64,000 nucleotides of DNA from Roseomonas sp. (GCA_020249435.1 JADCFQ010000020.1:84522-148521), one strand, 5' to 3'. Shown: positions 52,257 to 61,096, numbered from the stretch's first letter. The notes: a model not told the origin generated them from the letters alone. Translations and numbers: made by a program.

Positions 52257-53762
52257 ATGCCCGATACCGCCCCGCTACAGACCACAAGCCATCCGCATTC
52301 GGTTGAGTATTTTGACGTGCTGATTGTGGGCGCCGGCATTTCCGGAATTGGCGCTGCCTATCACCTTACCACGCAATGTCCCGACAAAAGCCTGGTGGTG
52401 CTGGAAAATGAGGAAACCTTCGGCGGCACCTGGTGGACGCATAGATATCCCGGCATTCGCTCGGATAGTGACCTGCATACCTTCGGCTATCGCTTCAAGC
52501 CCTGGCGCGGCGCGCCGATTGCGACTGCCGAGGAAATCCTGAGTTATATGGGCGAAGTGATCGCGGAAAATGATCTGGCGCGGCATATCCGCTATCGTCA
52601 CCACATCACCCACGCATCCTGGGATAGTCAGACCAAGCTTTGGACCCTGGAGGTTCTGGACAAGGCCACTGGCCTGCCGCGCCGCTTCACCGGCAAGTTC
52701 CTTTACATGTGCCAGGGCTATTATCGCCACCGGCAGGGCTATATGCCGGAATGGCCGAATATGGCGGCCTATCAAGGACAGCTGGTGCATTCCGAGGAAT
52801 GGCCAGAGGGCCTTGATTACACCGATAAGCGCGTCTTGGTGATTGGGTCAGGTGCGAGCGCCGCGACCATTATTCCAGCCATGGCGGCCAAGGCCGCGCA
52901 TGTGGTGATGCTGCAGCGATCGCCCACTTTTTTTCGTGTGGGCCGCAACGCGATTGAAATCGCCGAGGAATTGCGCACGCTCGGCGTTTCGGAAGATTGG
53001 ATTCACGAAATCACGCGCCGCAAAATCCTGTTCGAGCAGGATAAGTTTGCGAAAATGTCCTTCTCTCAGCCGGATAAGGTGAAGGAAGCGCTCTTGGATG
53101 GCATTCGCGGCATTGTCGGGCAGGATTACGATATCGCGACCCATTTCACGCCGCGCTATCGCCCCTGGCGGCAACGCGTGGCCTTTGTGCCCGATGGCGA
53201 TCTGTTTCACGGCATCGCCCAGGGCAAGGCGAGCGTTGTCACGGATGAGATTGAGCGCTTTTCGGAAAAGGGTGTTGTGACCAAATCCGGTCGGGAATTG
53301 GCAGCGGATATCATTGTTGCGGCCACCGGCTTTCATCTGAATGTGCTTGGCGATATTGCCTTTGAGATTGACGGCAAGCCGCTCGATTTTCATGAAACCG
53401 TGACCTATCGCGGCATGATGTTCACCGGCATTCCCAATATGGTTTGGGTCTTCGGCTATTTCCGCGCTTCCTGGACGCTGCGCGCTGATCTGGTGGGCGA
53501 TTTCGTCTGCAAATTGCTGAAGCACATGGATGCGACGGGCAAAGAGCAGGTGGAGGTCGCGCTGCGGCCAGAAGACCATAACATGCCGATCCTGCCTTGG
53601 ATTGATCCGGAAAATTTCAATCCTGGCTATCTGATGCGCGGGTTGCATTTGCTGCCGCAGCGCGGCGACAAGCCCGAATGGATGCATAATCAGGATTATT
53701 GGGCGGAGAAGGATGAGTTCCCCAAAATTGACCTGAACGACGCGGCCTTTGTCTACAGGTAA
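52257..53762 (+). CDS. Flavin-containing monooxygenase, Baeyer-Villiger type
   Basis: 501-residue NADPH- and FAD-dependent monooxygenase. FAD motif GAGISG at 25-30, FGGTWWTHRYPGIRSDSD near 55-72, NADPH motif GSGASA at 197-202, and between them YQGQLVHSEEW (172-182), the Baeyer-Villiger fingerprint FxGxxxHxxxW with Tyr in first position. Such enzymes oxidise ketones or convert hydrophobic substrates. Start at ATG 52257. Situated between proA and nadD, so it is an insertion in a conserved housekeeping group. Confidence 0.9.
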   Translation: MPDTAPLQTTSHPHSVEYFDVLIVGAGISGIGAAYHLTTQCPDKSLVVLENEETFGGTWWTHRYPGIRSDSDLHTFGYRFKPWRGAPIATAEEILSYMGEVIAENDLARHIRYRHHITHASWDSQTKLWTLEVLDKATGLPRRFTGKFLYMCQGYYRHRQGYMPEWPNMAAYQGQLVHSEEWPEGLDYTDKRVLVIGSGASAATIIPAMAAKAAHVVMLQRSPTFFRVGRNAIEIAEELRTLGVSEDWIHEITRRKILFEQDKFAKMSFSQPDKVKEALLDGIRGIVGQDYDIATHFTPRYRPWRQRVAFVPDGDLFHGIAQGKASVVTDEIERFSEKGVVTKSGRELAADIIVAATGFHLNVLGDIAFEIDGKPLDFHETVTYRGMMFTGIPNMVWVFGYFRASWTLRADLVGDFVCKLLKHMDATGKEQVEVALRPEDHNMPILPWIDPENFNPGYLMRGLHLLPQRGDKPEWMHNQDYWAEKDEFPKIDLNDAAFVYR

Positions 53763-53813
53763 CCGCACGCCGCGCCATGGTGGGGCCATTCATTTCGGCC
53801 TTATGATCCTGCC

Positions 53814-54422
53814 ATGACGCCTTCCCGTTTCGGCGATAATCGCCGGCGCCGCATCGGCCTTTTGGGCGGTTCCTTCAACCCGGCCCATGCCGGGCATCGC
53901 CATGTCGCGCGCCAGGCGCTCCGCGCGCTTCGGTTGGATCAGGTTTGGCTGCTCGTTTCGCCGGGCAATCCCTTGAAGCCGCGTGCAGGGATGGGGCCGC
54001 TTGCGGAACGTCTGGTCAGTGCCGGGCGAATTGCCGATGGCAGGCGCGTGATTGCGACCGATATCGAAAGGGCGCTCGGCACGCGCTTCACCGCCGATAC
54101 GCTCGTGAAACTGCGCCAGCGCTTTCCGCGCGCGGATTTCGTATTCTTGATTGGCGCGGATAATCTGGTTCAGCTACCGCGTTGGAAATCATGGCGACGC
54201 ATCGCAGATTCCACCCCGCTTGCTGTGCTGCCCCGTCCGGGCTGGACCCGGCGCGCCCTGCATGGCGCGGCGGCTTCCGTACTGCGGCGGCACCGTTGCC
54301 CCCCTGCTGCGTTGCTTGCCGGCAAGAAGCGGGCTACGAGCCCCGCCAGATGGTGTTTCGTCCCCGCGCGGGAACATGCTGCCTCTGCCACCGCGATCAG
54401 GGCGGCAGCCTTGCACCCGTGA
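53814..54422 (+). CDS. nadD: Nicotinate-nucleotide adenylyltransferase
   Basis: NAD synthesis enzyme joining nicotinate mononucleotide and ATP. 202 residues; IGLLGGSFNPAHAGHRHVA carries the (T/H)xGH nucleotidyltransferase motif, with FVFLIGADNLVQLPRWKSW and the final ATAIRAAAL corresponding to the SxTxIR region. It is followed closely by rsfS and rlmH, the order typical of alphaproteobacteria. Confidence 0.95.
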   Translation: MTPSRFGDNRRRRIGLLGGSFNPAHAGHRHVARQALRALRLDQVWLLVSPGNPLKPRAGMGPLAERLVSAGRIADGRRVIATDIERALGTRFTADTLVKLRQRFPRADFVFLIGADNLVQLPRWKSWRRIADSTPLAVLPRPGWTRRALHGAAASVLRRHRCPPAALLAGKKRATSPARWCFVPAREHAASATAIRAAALHP

Positions 54423-54435
54423 TGTATCGAGAGAG

Positions 54436-54449
54436 AGGAGGCGGCCATA
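54436..54449 (+). promoter_or_regulatory. Strong ribosome site before a non-canonical ATA codon (rsfS)
   Basis: AGGAGG (54436-54441), CGGCC, then ATAGCCCGC in the rsfS frame. There is no ATG, GTG or TTG in this frame between the preceding stop (54420) and 54579. The arrangement is exactly what would be expected if an ATG had become ATA. Confidence 0.5.
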
Positions 54450-54578
54450 GCCCGCAAATCCACCCCGGCTGAAGAAAGCACGAAGCGGCGCGCCGCCGCC
54501 GCGCCCAAGCCTGCCGCCGCGCCCAAGGCGAAGGCTAGTGTCAAAACCAAGGCTGCGACGCCCGAGGCGGAGGCCAGC

Positions 54579-55193
54579 GTGAAGGCCAAGGCCGCCGCGC
54601 CCAAGGCCAAGGCCAGCGCCAAGCCGAAAGTCGCTGCTGCGCCCAAGGCCAAGGCCACGACGAAATCCGCCGCTGCGCCCAAGGCAGCGCCAAAGCGCGC
54701 CGCTGCCAAGGCGCCCGCCGCTAAAGCCGCCCCCAAGGCAAAGGCGGCCACCAAGGCCGATGGCGCAGCCAAGCCCGCCACGCCGCGTATTTCGCGCCCG
54801 CGCAGCAAACGCCGCGAAAAGCTTCCGCCGGATCGGTTGGAGTTGCTTGTGGATGCCGCGCGCAAAAGCCTGGAAGACGACAAGGCCGAAAATATCGTCG
54901 TCTTGGATGTGACAGGCCGCGCCGATTACACGGATCGGCTGATTATCGCGACCGGCCAGGTGGAGCGCCAATTGCAAGCCATGGCAGCGCATTTGGATGA
55001 GGCGCTTGGTAAGGCCGGGCTGCATCTCCGGCGCGATGCTATCCAGGCCTCGGGCGATTGGGTGCTGATTGATGCGGGCGATCTGGTGATCCATCTGTTC
55101 CGCCCCGATGCGCGAGAGCTTTATCGGCTGGAACGCATGTGGGGTCCGGAAAGCCCCGTACAGACGGAGCAGGCCGACGCCGCGCGCGGTTAG
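54579..55193 (+). CDS. rsfS: Ribosomal silencing factor RsfS with long Ala/Lys-rich N-terminal tail
   Basis: Binds ribosomal protein L14 and blocks subunit joining when nutrients are short. The RsfS domain is the C-terminal ~115 residues: [41 protein letters not shown] and [30 protein letters not shown]. Ahead of it is a disordered tail of [15 protein letters not shown] repeats, like histone H1. The coordinates use the only canonical in-frame start, GTG 54579, with a GGAGG site 5 bases before it. The frame, however, stays open back to 54423 with the same repeat style, and an AGGAGG at 54436-54441 is placed 5 bases before an ATA codon at 54447, so an ATA start giving 44 more residues is possible. 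Confidence 0.88.
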   Translation: MKAKAAAPKAKASAKPKVAAAPKAKATTKSAAAPKAAPKRAAAKAPAAKAAPKAKAATKADGAAKPATPRISRPRSKRREKLPPDRLELLVDAARKSLEDDKAENIVVLDVTGRADYTDRLIIATGQVERQLQAMAAHLDEALGKAGLHLRRDAIQASGDWVLIDAGDLVIHLFRPDARELYRLERMWGPESPVQTEQADAARG

Positions 55194-55644
55194 GATCATC
55201 GCCATCGGGCGGATCAAGCCAGGGCCAGAGGCTGCGCTTTACGCCCATTACGCGGCGCGGCTGCGCCCGGCGCCCGAATTGGTCGAAATCCCCGAAGCGC
55301 GCGGCAGCGCTGGCGAAATCCGCCGGCGAGAGGGGGCCGCGATCCTCGCCGCCATCCCTGACGCTGCGGTGCCGGTGGCCTTGGATCTTGGCGGTGCCAC
55401 ACCGGATACCGAGGGTCTGGCCGCGCTGCTGACGCGCTGGGATGAAGCCGGGCGCGCGGTGTGTTTCATGATTGGTGGCGCGGAAGGGCTTGATCAGGCC
55501 GTGCAGGCGCGGGCGGAATATCGGCTTTCGCTCGGCGCGCTCACCTGGCCGCATTTTCTGGTGCGCGGGATGCTGGCGGAACAGCTCTATCGGGTGCAGG
55601 CGATCAGGACCGGGCATCCTTATCACCGGACTTGGCGGCCGTGA
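55108..55644 (+). CDS. rlmH: 23S rRNA (pseudouridine-1915-N3) methyltransferase RlmH
   Basis: SPOUT methyltransferase modifying helix 69. The RlmH body starts at [17 protein letters not shown] (around 55189) and ends with [40 protein letters not shown] and YHRTW, a perfect family end. The natural N-terminus should be near 55189, but the codon there is GTT and no canonical start is close. The nearest canonical start, ATG 55108, adds 27 residues and overlaps rsfS by 86 bases without a ribosome site; these coordinates use it for lack of a better one. Confidence 0.85.
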   Translation: MRESFIGWNACGVRKAPYRRSRPTPRAVRIIAIGRIKPGPEAALYAHYAARLRPAPELVEIPEARGSAGEIRRREGAAILAAIPDAAVPVALDLGGATPDTEGLAALLTRWDEAGRAVCFMIGGAEGLDQAVQARAEYRLSLGALTWPHFLVRGMLAEQLYRVQAIRTGHPYHRTWRP

Positions 55645-55708
55645 TGCGTGATCAAGTCAAAGCAAGAAGCGGATGGCGCCGGATGCGCGCTTTGCCGAAC
55701 ATACTTGC

Positions 55709-56767
55709 ATGAACGACACATCAGAACTTCTTGATGAGACCCGCTTCGCCGCCGTGCTGGCGCGCGATGCCGCGCCCGGCTGTGGCGCCTTTCTTTATGC
55801 CGTCACCAGCCAGGGAATCTATTGTCGCCCCGGCTGCCCATCGCCACCACCGCTGCGGCGCCATGCGCGTTTCTTCGCCGATAGCGCCTCGGCGGAAGCC
55901 GCCGGCTTTCGCCCCTGCAAGCGCTGCGACCCGCGCGGTGATCGCGCGCGTCTGCAAGCGGAAGCCGTGCGCGCCGCCTGCGCCATGATTGAAGCCGCTG
56001 AGGCTATTCCATCCCTCGCGAGCCTCGCCGCGCGCGCCGGCTATGCGCCGCATCACTTCCAAAGAATGTTTCGAGACATCACCGGCGTCACGCCACGTTC
56101 CTATGCGGAAGGCGTGCGCGGGCAGCGTCTGTCAGCAGCACTCGCCGAAGGCGCGCGCGTGGCGGAAGCGGTCGCGGGTGCAGGCTTTGGCAGCGAAAGC
56201 CGCGTTTATGAAAACACCGCGCGGCATTTGGGCATGCGCCCCGGCAGCGCGCGGCGTGGCGGCGCTGGTGAGGTTATTCGCATCGCTTGGGCAGAAAGCG
56301 CCTTTGGCCCCTTGCTGCTTGGCGCGACGGATCAGGGTGTGTGCTTCCTCGGCTTTGGCGAGGCGCGCGACGCGCTGGAAGGCGATTTGCGCGCGCGCTT
56401 TCCGAAGGCACGGATTGAAGCGGCGCCTGCCGAGATCAGCGATTTCGCCAAACGCGCCATCGCCTTCATCGCCGAACCACGCGCTGCCTTGGATTTGCCC
56501 CTGGATTTGCGCGGCACGATTTTCCAGCGCCGCGTTTGGGAAGCGCTGCGCGGCATTCCGCTTGGCAGCACCACGACCTATGGCGCACTCGCCGCCGCGA
56601 TGGGCGAACCCAAGGCAACGCGCGCCGTGGCGCGGGCTTGTGCGCAAAATCCTGTCTCGCTCGCCGTGCCCTGCCATCGCGTGGTCGGCAAGGATGGCGA
56701 TATCACCGGCTATCGCTGGGGGGTGGGGCGCAAACGCGCCTTATTGGCCGGCGAAAAAGGCGCGTGA
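55709..56767 (+). CDS. ada: Bifunctional Ada regulator/O6-methylguanine-DNA methyltransferase
   Basis: Adaptive response protein repairing alkylated DNA and activating its own regulon. 352 residues from ATG 55709 (E. coli Ada: 354). N-terminal zinc/phosphotriester domain with Cys39, Cys43, Cys70 and Cys73 (YCRPGCPS, CKRC); AraC-type HTH (about 85-180) and the C-terminal methyltransferase with Cys322 in AVPCHRVVGKDG, against Cys321 in E. coli. An ATG at 55673 would add 12 residues and is less like the family. It is on the same strand as rlmH, 64 bases downstream. Confidence 0.94.
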   Translation: MNDTSELLDETRFAAVLARDAAPGCGAFLYAVTSQGIYCRPGCPSPPPLRRHARFFADSASAEAAGFRPCKRCDPRGDRARLQAEAVRAACAMIEAAEAIPSLASLAARAGYAPHHFQRMFRDITGVTPRSYAEGVRGQRLSAALAEGARVAEAVAGAGFGSESRVYENTARHLGMRPGSARRGGAGEVIRIAWAESAFGPLLLGATDQGVCFLGFGEARDALEGDLRARFPKARIEAAPAEISDFAKRAIAFIAEPRAALDLPLDLRGTIFQRRVWEALRGIPLGSTTTYGALAAAMGEPKATRAVARACAQNPVSLAVPCHRVVGKDGDITGYRWGVGRKRALLAGEKGA

Positions 56768-56807
56768 CGCCCATGCCGCCCGGCTCGGCTGATCCACCGC
56801 GCCAAAC

Positions 56808-57689
56808 TCACTTCTTGCCGGAAAAACCACGAAACATCTCAAGCAACGCCACCACATCCCTTCCGCGATGGCCTGTTGCCAGCGCCTGTGCCATCAATTC
56901 GCGTACGGCTGACGTGGCCGGTGTTGGCTGGTGCAAGGCGCGCCCGAAATCAATCGCAAGTGCCAAATCCTTCTCACCAAGCTCCATCTTGAAGCCGGGA
57001 TCGAAATCATTCTTGAGCGCCTTGGGGAAGCGCTTGGTGAAATGAAAGGAACGCCCGCCGCTTTGGGACAGCACCTGATAAAGTGTCTCAGGCGCCACAC
57101 CTGCCGCTTCACCCAGCGCAAAGGCTTCACAGGCAATCAGTACATTGCCCATGGACATCATATTATTGACCAGCTTCACCGCCTTGGCCGTGCCGATCGG
57201 CCCGGTATGGGACCAGGATTGCCCAAGGCTTTGCAGCACGGGCTCCGCGCGGCGGATATCGGCCGCATCACCGCCCACAATCAGCACCAATTCACCGCGG
57301 AGCGATTCCAGCGGCCCGCCACTGACAGGGCAATCCAGCACGGCAATGCCCTTGGCGGCGGCTGCGGCGGCGATTTCGCGCATCGTGTCGGGATCAAGGG
57401 TTGAAAGCTCAATGATCAGCGTGCCCGGCGCCGCCTGATCCACCAGGCCCCCGGGCGCGAGCCAGGCGGATTTCGCGGCGGCAGGATCGGGCAGGCTGGT
57501 CAGCACTATTGGGCGGCCAGCCAGCGCGGCTTCGACTGTTTCCGCAACCGCGACCTGGCGTTCCGCCAATTCCTGCCGGCGCGCTGGGTTGATGTCGTAA
57601 CCCAAAACATCGAAACCCTGTTCGGTCAGGCGGGACGCCATATTCGCCCCCATCTGACCCATGCCAAAAACGGCAATGCGTTCCTTCAT
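56808..57689 (-). CDS. NAD(P)-dependent beta-hydroxyacid dehydrogenase (HIBADH family)
   Basis: Oxidises a 3-hydroxy acid such as 3-hydroxyisobutyrate, tartronate semialdehyde or a relative. 293 residues from ATG 57689, with a GGAG site upstream; longer frames run back through the rpsD terminator and are not coding. AVFGMGQMGANMASRL binds the cofactor, DCPVSGGPLESLRGEL is the substrate loop, and Lys in GTAKAVKLVNNMMSMGN is the catalytic residue. The exact substrate cannot be fixed from sequence. Confidence 0.92.
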   Translation of the reverse strand: MKERIAVFGMGQMGANMASRLTEQGFDVLGYDINPARRQELAERQVAVAETVEAALAGRPIVLTSLPDPAAAKSAWLAPGGLVDQAAPGTLIIELSTLDPDTMREIAAAAAAKGIAVLDCPVSGGPLESLRGELVLIVGGDAADIRRAEPVLQSLGQSWSHTGPIGTAKAVKLVNNMMSMGNVLIACEAFALGEAAGVAPETLYQVLSQSGGRSFHFTKRFPKALKNDFDPGFKMELGEKDLALAIDFGRALHQPTPATSAVRELMAQALATGHRGRDVVALLEMFRGFSGKK

Positions 57690-57788
57690 CAGCTTTCTCC
57701 GCCAATCATCGTCTGCTTGGCGTGCAGCTTCATGCAAATGGCGACGCCAGACAAGCAAGCGCGCTTTTCGCCCAGCGTCCTGGCAAAC

Positions 57789-57816
57789 AAAAAAGCCGGC
57801 GCCCGAAGGCACCGGC
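57789..57816 (-). terminator. Intrinsic terminator of rpsD
   Basis: On the minus strand GCCGGTGCC-TTCG-GGCGCCGGC (57795-57816, one G-U pair) followed by six T. It lies 28 bases after the rpsD stop and isolates rpsD from the dehydrogenase gene. Confidence 0.93.
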
Positions 57817-57843
57817 TTGCAAACACGCAGCAGTAACGCCTGA

Positions 57844-58461
57844 TCAGCGGCTGTAGAATTCGACCACCAGATTCGGTTCCATCTGCACCGGATAGGGCAC
57901 ATCGGAAAGCTTCGGCGCGCGCAGGAATTTGCCCTTCATCGCACGGTGATCAATTTCCATATATTCCGGCACATCACGTTCCGTGCTCTGCGCGGAATCG
58001 AGCACCGCAGTCAGCTGCTTCGACTTTTCCTTGACTTCAATCACGTCGCCATTCTTCACCGAATAGGACGGGATGTTGAGCCGCTTGCCATTCACCAGCA
58101 CATGGCCGTGATTGACAAACTGCCGCGCCGCGAAGGGGGTGACGGCCAGCTTCATGCGATAGATAACGGCATCCAGGCGCCGTTCCAGCAATTCCACCAG
58201 GTTTTCGGAAGTGTCGCCCTTCCGGCGCACGGCTTCCTCATAATATTTGCGGAACTGCTTTTCGCCGATATTCGCGTAATAGCCCTTCAGCTTCTGCTTC
58301 GCCATCAGCTGCACGCCGAAATCGGTCGGCTTCTGCTTGCGGCGCTGGCCATGCTGACCGGGACCATATTCGCGCTTCGCGACCGGCGATTTCGCACGGC
58401 CCCAAAGGTTCACGCCAAGACGGCGATTGATTTTGTATTTGCTTTCAGCGCGCTTCGTCAT
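57844..58461 (-). CDS. rpsD: 30S ribosomal protein S4
   Basis: Primary 16S rRNA-binding protein and 30S assembly initiator, 205 residues from ATG 58461 ([16 protein letters not shown]), the normal alphaproteobacterial length. [29 protein letters not shown] and the S4 RNA-binding domain [39 protein letters not shown] are diagnostic. It stands as a single gene with its own terminator, as in many alphaproteobacteria. Confidence 0.98.
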   Translation of the reverse strand: MTKRAESKYKINRRLGVNLWGRAKSPVAKREYGPGQHGQRRKQKPTDFGVQLMAKQKLKGYYANIGEKQFRKYYEEAVRRKGDTSENLVELLERRLDAVIYRMKLAVTPFAARQFVNHGHVLVNGKRLNIPSYSVKNGDVIEVKEKSKQLTAVLDSAQSTERDVPEYMEIDHRAMKGKFLRAPKLSDVPYPVQMEPNLVVEFYSR

Positions 58462-58654
58462 GCGCATAATCCACCGCGGATGCGATGGCCTTTCTTGCTA
58501 TGCCCCAAAGGGCCTTGTTGTCCCGGTAGTCCCTGGCCGGGCGGCCAAGGCGGGCGCGGGCCCCGAAGGCCCATCCACATTCCCAGGAAGAGCGCGCCTG
58601 ATATTCCGCGCCATGGGGCTTGTCAAACCCCGCGCCCGGCCCCATCCCCGGACC

Positions 58655-58858
58655 ATGAGTATTTCGCGCGAAGAAATTCTGGTGCTTGGCCTGACGGCTG
58701 GGGTGGTGGGCAGCCTGGTGGGCGGCCTGACGCTTTATGCAGGCCTGGCCCTGGTGGTGGCTGGGTCCCATGCTGGCTGGCTGCTCGCCTTGCCGGCTGC
58801 ACCTTTGGGTGGGGTGCTTGGCTATCTTTTGGCGCGCAAGCTGGCCGCACGCTTATAG
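58655..58858 (+). CDS. Small two-helix membrane protein
   Basis: 67-residue protein starting MSISREEILVLGLTAG with two hydrophobic stretches (about 8-35 and 41-60) and a basic end LLARKLAARL. No family recognised. It is divergent from rpsD and convergent with rpsU (75-base gap). Start ATG 58655 has only a weak ribosome site. Confidence 0.5.
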   Translation: MSISREEILVLGLTAGVVGSLVGGLTLYAGLALVVAGSHAGWLLALPAAPLGGVLGYLLARKLAARL

Positions 58859-58933
58859 CCAAAAATGCAAAAAGCGCGGTCCACGGGTTGCCCCGTGCCG
58901 CGGATTGCCGATACCAAACTTGCTGGACGCTAA

Positions 58934-59137
58934 TCAGAAGCCTTCGCGTTCAATCCGCTTGCGCTCCACCTTGCGGGCGCGGCGCACGGCTTCCGCAGCT
59001 TCGCGGGCGCGGCGCTCAGACGGCTTTTCGTAATGGCGGCGGATCTTCATTTCACGGAAGACCCCTTCACGCTGCAATTTCTTCTTGAGCGCCTTCAGCG
59101 CCTGATCAACATTGTTGTCACGAACGACGACTTGCAC
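58934..59137 (-). CDS. rpsU: 30S ribosomal protein S21
   Basis: 67 residues from GTG 59137 ([20 protein letters not shown]), which gives the standard S21 N-terminus; a TTG at 59146 would add three residues. [21 protein letters not shown] and the Arg-rich tail match S21. It helps mRNA recognition at the anti-Shine-Dalgarno end of 16S rRNA. Monocistronic here. Confidence 0.97.
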   Translation of the reverse strand: MQVVVRDNNVDQALKALKKKLQREGVFREMKIRRHYEKPSERRAREAAEAVRRARKVERKRIEREGF

Positions 59138-59310
59138 GCGGCACAACCCCCTTCATGGATCGCTGGTTCAAAACAAAAGACGCGCAGCCAGTCACCCGGC
59201 GCCCGTCCAGAGAAGGCGCTTCTAGCACAGTGATTCGCCGCGCCGGAAGCCCCTTTCAAGGCTTTTTGAGGCTAATTATATAAAAAGCTCAATCTTGTCG
59301 CGGGAATGTC

Positions 59311-59838
59311 ATGGCCATCCTGAAAATCGCCCGGCTGGGCCATCCCGTGTTGCTGCAACGGGCGGCGCCAGTGGCGGACCCCACAGCGCCCGAGATGCGC
59401 CGGCTTGTCGCCGATATGGTGGAAACCCTGGAAGATATTGGCGGGCTTGGGCTCGCTGCCCCGCAAGTGCATGTTTCTCTAAGGCTTTTCATCTGGCGTA
59501 CCGCAGCGGGTGGGCATTCCGCCCTGTTCAACCCGGAAATCCAGCCGATTGGAGAGGCTATCGAGGAAGCCTGGGAAGGCTGCCTTTCCATCCCGGGGCT
59601 CCGCGGCGCCGTAGAGCGCCCGGCCCGGATCGCCTTTCGCGGCCAGGATATCGCCGGCACGGTGATTGAGGGCGAGGCCGCCGGCATGGCCGCGCGGGTC
59701 ATGCAACATGAATATGACCATTTGGAAGGTATCCTCTATCCTATGCGGATGACGGATTTGTCTCGCCTTGGGTTTGTTGAGGAACTGGCCCGGTTCAACC
59801 CACCGAAGCCCGTTGAAAGTGAAAGACAAAAGCCATGA
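59311..59838 (+). CDS. def: Peptide deformylase
   Basis: Removes the formyl group from new proteins. 175 residues with all three motifs: GGLGLAAPQ (44-52), WEGCLSIPG with metal ligand Cys91, and MQHEYDH with ligands His133, His137 and catalytic Glu134. The usual neighbour fmt is not here; instead def overlaps coq9 by 4 bases. Because fmt is missing, this may be a second deformylase paralogue. Confidence 0.94.
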   Translation: MAILKIARLGHPVLLQRAAPVADPTAPEMRRLVADMVETLEDIGGLGLAAPQVHVSLRLFIWRTAAGGHSALFNPEIQPIGEAIEEAWEGCLSIPGLRGAVERPARIAFRGQDIAGTVIEGEAAGMAARVMQHEYDHLEGILYPMRMTDLSRLGFVEELARFNPPKPVESERQKP

Positions 59839-60437
59839 TGGAAGCCGGACCGGATCGTGACGCGCGGGATGCCGCGCTGGATGCCATTTTGCCCCTGGTG
59901 CCGCTTTATGGCTGGCAGGGCAGCGCCATTGCCGAGGGGCTGAAGGATGCCGGCATGGCGCCGGAAGACGCGGAATGGATGTTTCCGCGCGGCGCCATTT
60001 CGGCGATTGAAGCCTGGATAGACTTGGCCGATCGGCGCATGGAAGCCGCCGGCCTTGCTGCCGATATGGCCGGCCTGCGCACCCATGAACGCGTGCGCTT
60101 CCTGATCAAGGCGCGGCTGGAAGCGGCGGAACCCCACCGCGATGCGTTGCGCGCCGCGCTTTCCCTGCTCGCTTTGCCCTGGAACGCGCCGATTGCCGCG
60201 CGCAGCCTGGCGCGGAGCGTGAGCGCCATCTGGTATGCGGCGGGCGACACATCCGCTGATTTTTCCTGGTACACGCGCCGCGCGACCCTTGGCGCCATCT
60301 ACAGCGCCACCTTGGCTTTTTGGCTGAGCGGGCGGAGCGATGGCATTGAATCGACGCTGGAATTCCTGGATCGGCGGCTGGCGGATCACGCCTGCTTCCA
60401 GAAGCGCCTGGCGCGCTTAAAACCACGCGCTGCCTGA
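59835..60437 (+). CDS. COQ9 family ubiquinone-biosynthesis protein
   Basis: 200-residue helical protein of the COQ9 family, which binds the lipid intermediates of ubiquinone synthesis and assists the Coq7 hydroxylase. ALDAILPLVPLYGWQGSAIAEG, MFPRGAISAIEAWIDLADRRM, THERVRFLIKARLEA and STLEFLDRRLADHACF are typical. The start overlaps the def stop (ATGA), so the two genes are translationally coupled although their functions are unrelated. Confidence 0.9.
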   Translation: MMEAGPDRDARDAALDAILPLVPLYGWQGSAIAEGLKDAGMAPEDAEWMFPRGAISAIEAWIDLADRRMEAAGLAADMAGLRTHERVRFLIKARLEAAEPHRDALRAALSLLALPWNAPIAARSLARSVSAIWYAAGDTSADFSWYTRRATLGAIYSATLAFWLSGRSDGIESTLEFLDRRLADHACFQKRLARLKPRAA

Positions 60438-60541
60438 TCAGGCGCTTCGGTTTCCTTCGCGCGGGTGAACCCCTATATGCGCTGAAGGGGTCATTTGCGG
60501 TGGCCGATTCGCTGCCCTGTGACGAGGAGAGGAAGAATCTC

Positions 60542-61018
60542 ATGGGTTTGAAGCGCTTGCTCTTGGCGGCGATGGCGCCGGTTCTGGTGGCCGGACCGGT
60601 TATGGCGAATACCTGCATGCGTCCGGAAGAACGGAATGCGGCGGATACCTGGGCGCTGAACAGCTACATGGCAGTCATGGCGTTGCAGTGCAAAGTGGAA
60701 GCCCGCGTCAGCAGTGATTTCCGCAACCCGCATCGGGGAGAACTCAAGGCCGCGCATGATGTGCTGCAAGGCTATTTCCGCCGCGCCCATGGCGGGGCCG
60801 GTCAGACCCGGTTTGACCAGTATTACACGAATATCTCCCAGGACCACGCGATGGATGCCTCCCGCGCCGGGCAGTTCTTCTGCCGCGATGCCGATGTGAT
60901 CCTGACCCAGGTACGGGCGCTGCGGACCGGCGAATTGGCGCCCTTCTCCGTCAGGCAGAACATCATCCAGCCGATTTCGGCACCGGATTGTGGCGCCGGG
61001 GCCGCGCCGCGGCGCTGA
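60542..61018 (+). CDS. Exported protein of unknown function
   Basis: 158 residues from ATG 60542, preceded by an AGGAGAGG-like site. Signal peptide of about 22 residues (GLKRLLLAAMAPVLVAGPVMA). The mature chain begins NTCMRPEERNAADTWALNSYMAVMALQCKVEA and has four cysteines (NTCM, LQCK, FFCRD, PDCG) probably in two disulfides; the pattern resembles small periplasmic helical proteins of alphaproteobacteria. No family name can be given. Convergent with a DUF533 gene across a hairpin. Confidence 0.75.
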   Translation: MGLKRLLLAAMAPVLVAGPVMANTCMRPEERNAADTWALNSYMAVMALQCKVEARVSSDFRNPHRGELKAAHDVLQGYFRRAHGGAGQTRFDQYYTNISQDHAMDASRAGQFFCRDADVILTQVRALRTGELAPFSVRQNIIQPISAPDCGAGAAPRR

Positions 61019-61031
61019 GGTCGCCTGCTAC

Positions 61032-61054
61032 CCGCCCAGCGTCACGCTGGGCGG
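61032..61054. terminator. Perfect hairpin between convergent genes
   Basis: CCGCCCAGCG-TCA-CGCTGGGCGG, 10-base arms with a 3-base loop, between an exported-protein gene (+) and a DUF533 gene (-). No real T-run follows on either strand, so it may act as a bidirectional, possibly Rho-aided, barrier or as an RNA-stabilising stem. Confidence 0.55.
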
Positions 61055-61096
61055 TCCTTATCACCACCACACCGCAGCGCCGCGACCCAGATAGGA

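Noticed and set aside
57690..57902. Upstream extension of the beta-hydroxyacid dehydrogenase
   Set aside because: Crosses the rpsD terminator and the end of rpsD; the cofactor motif begins right after ATG 57689.
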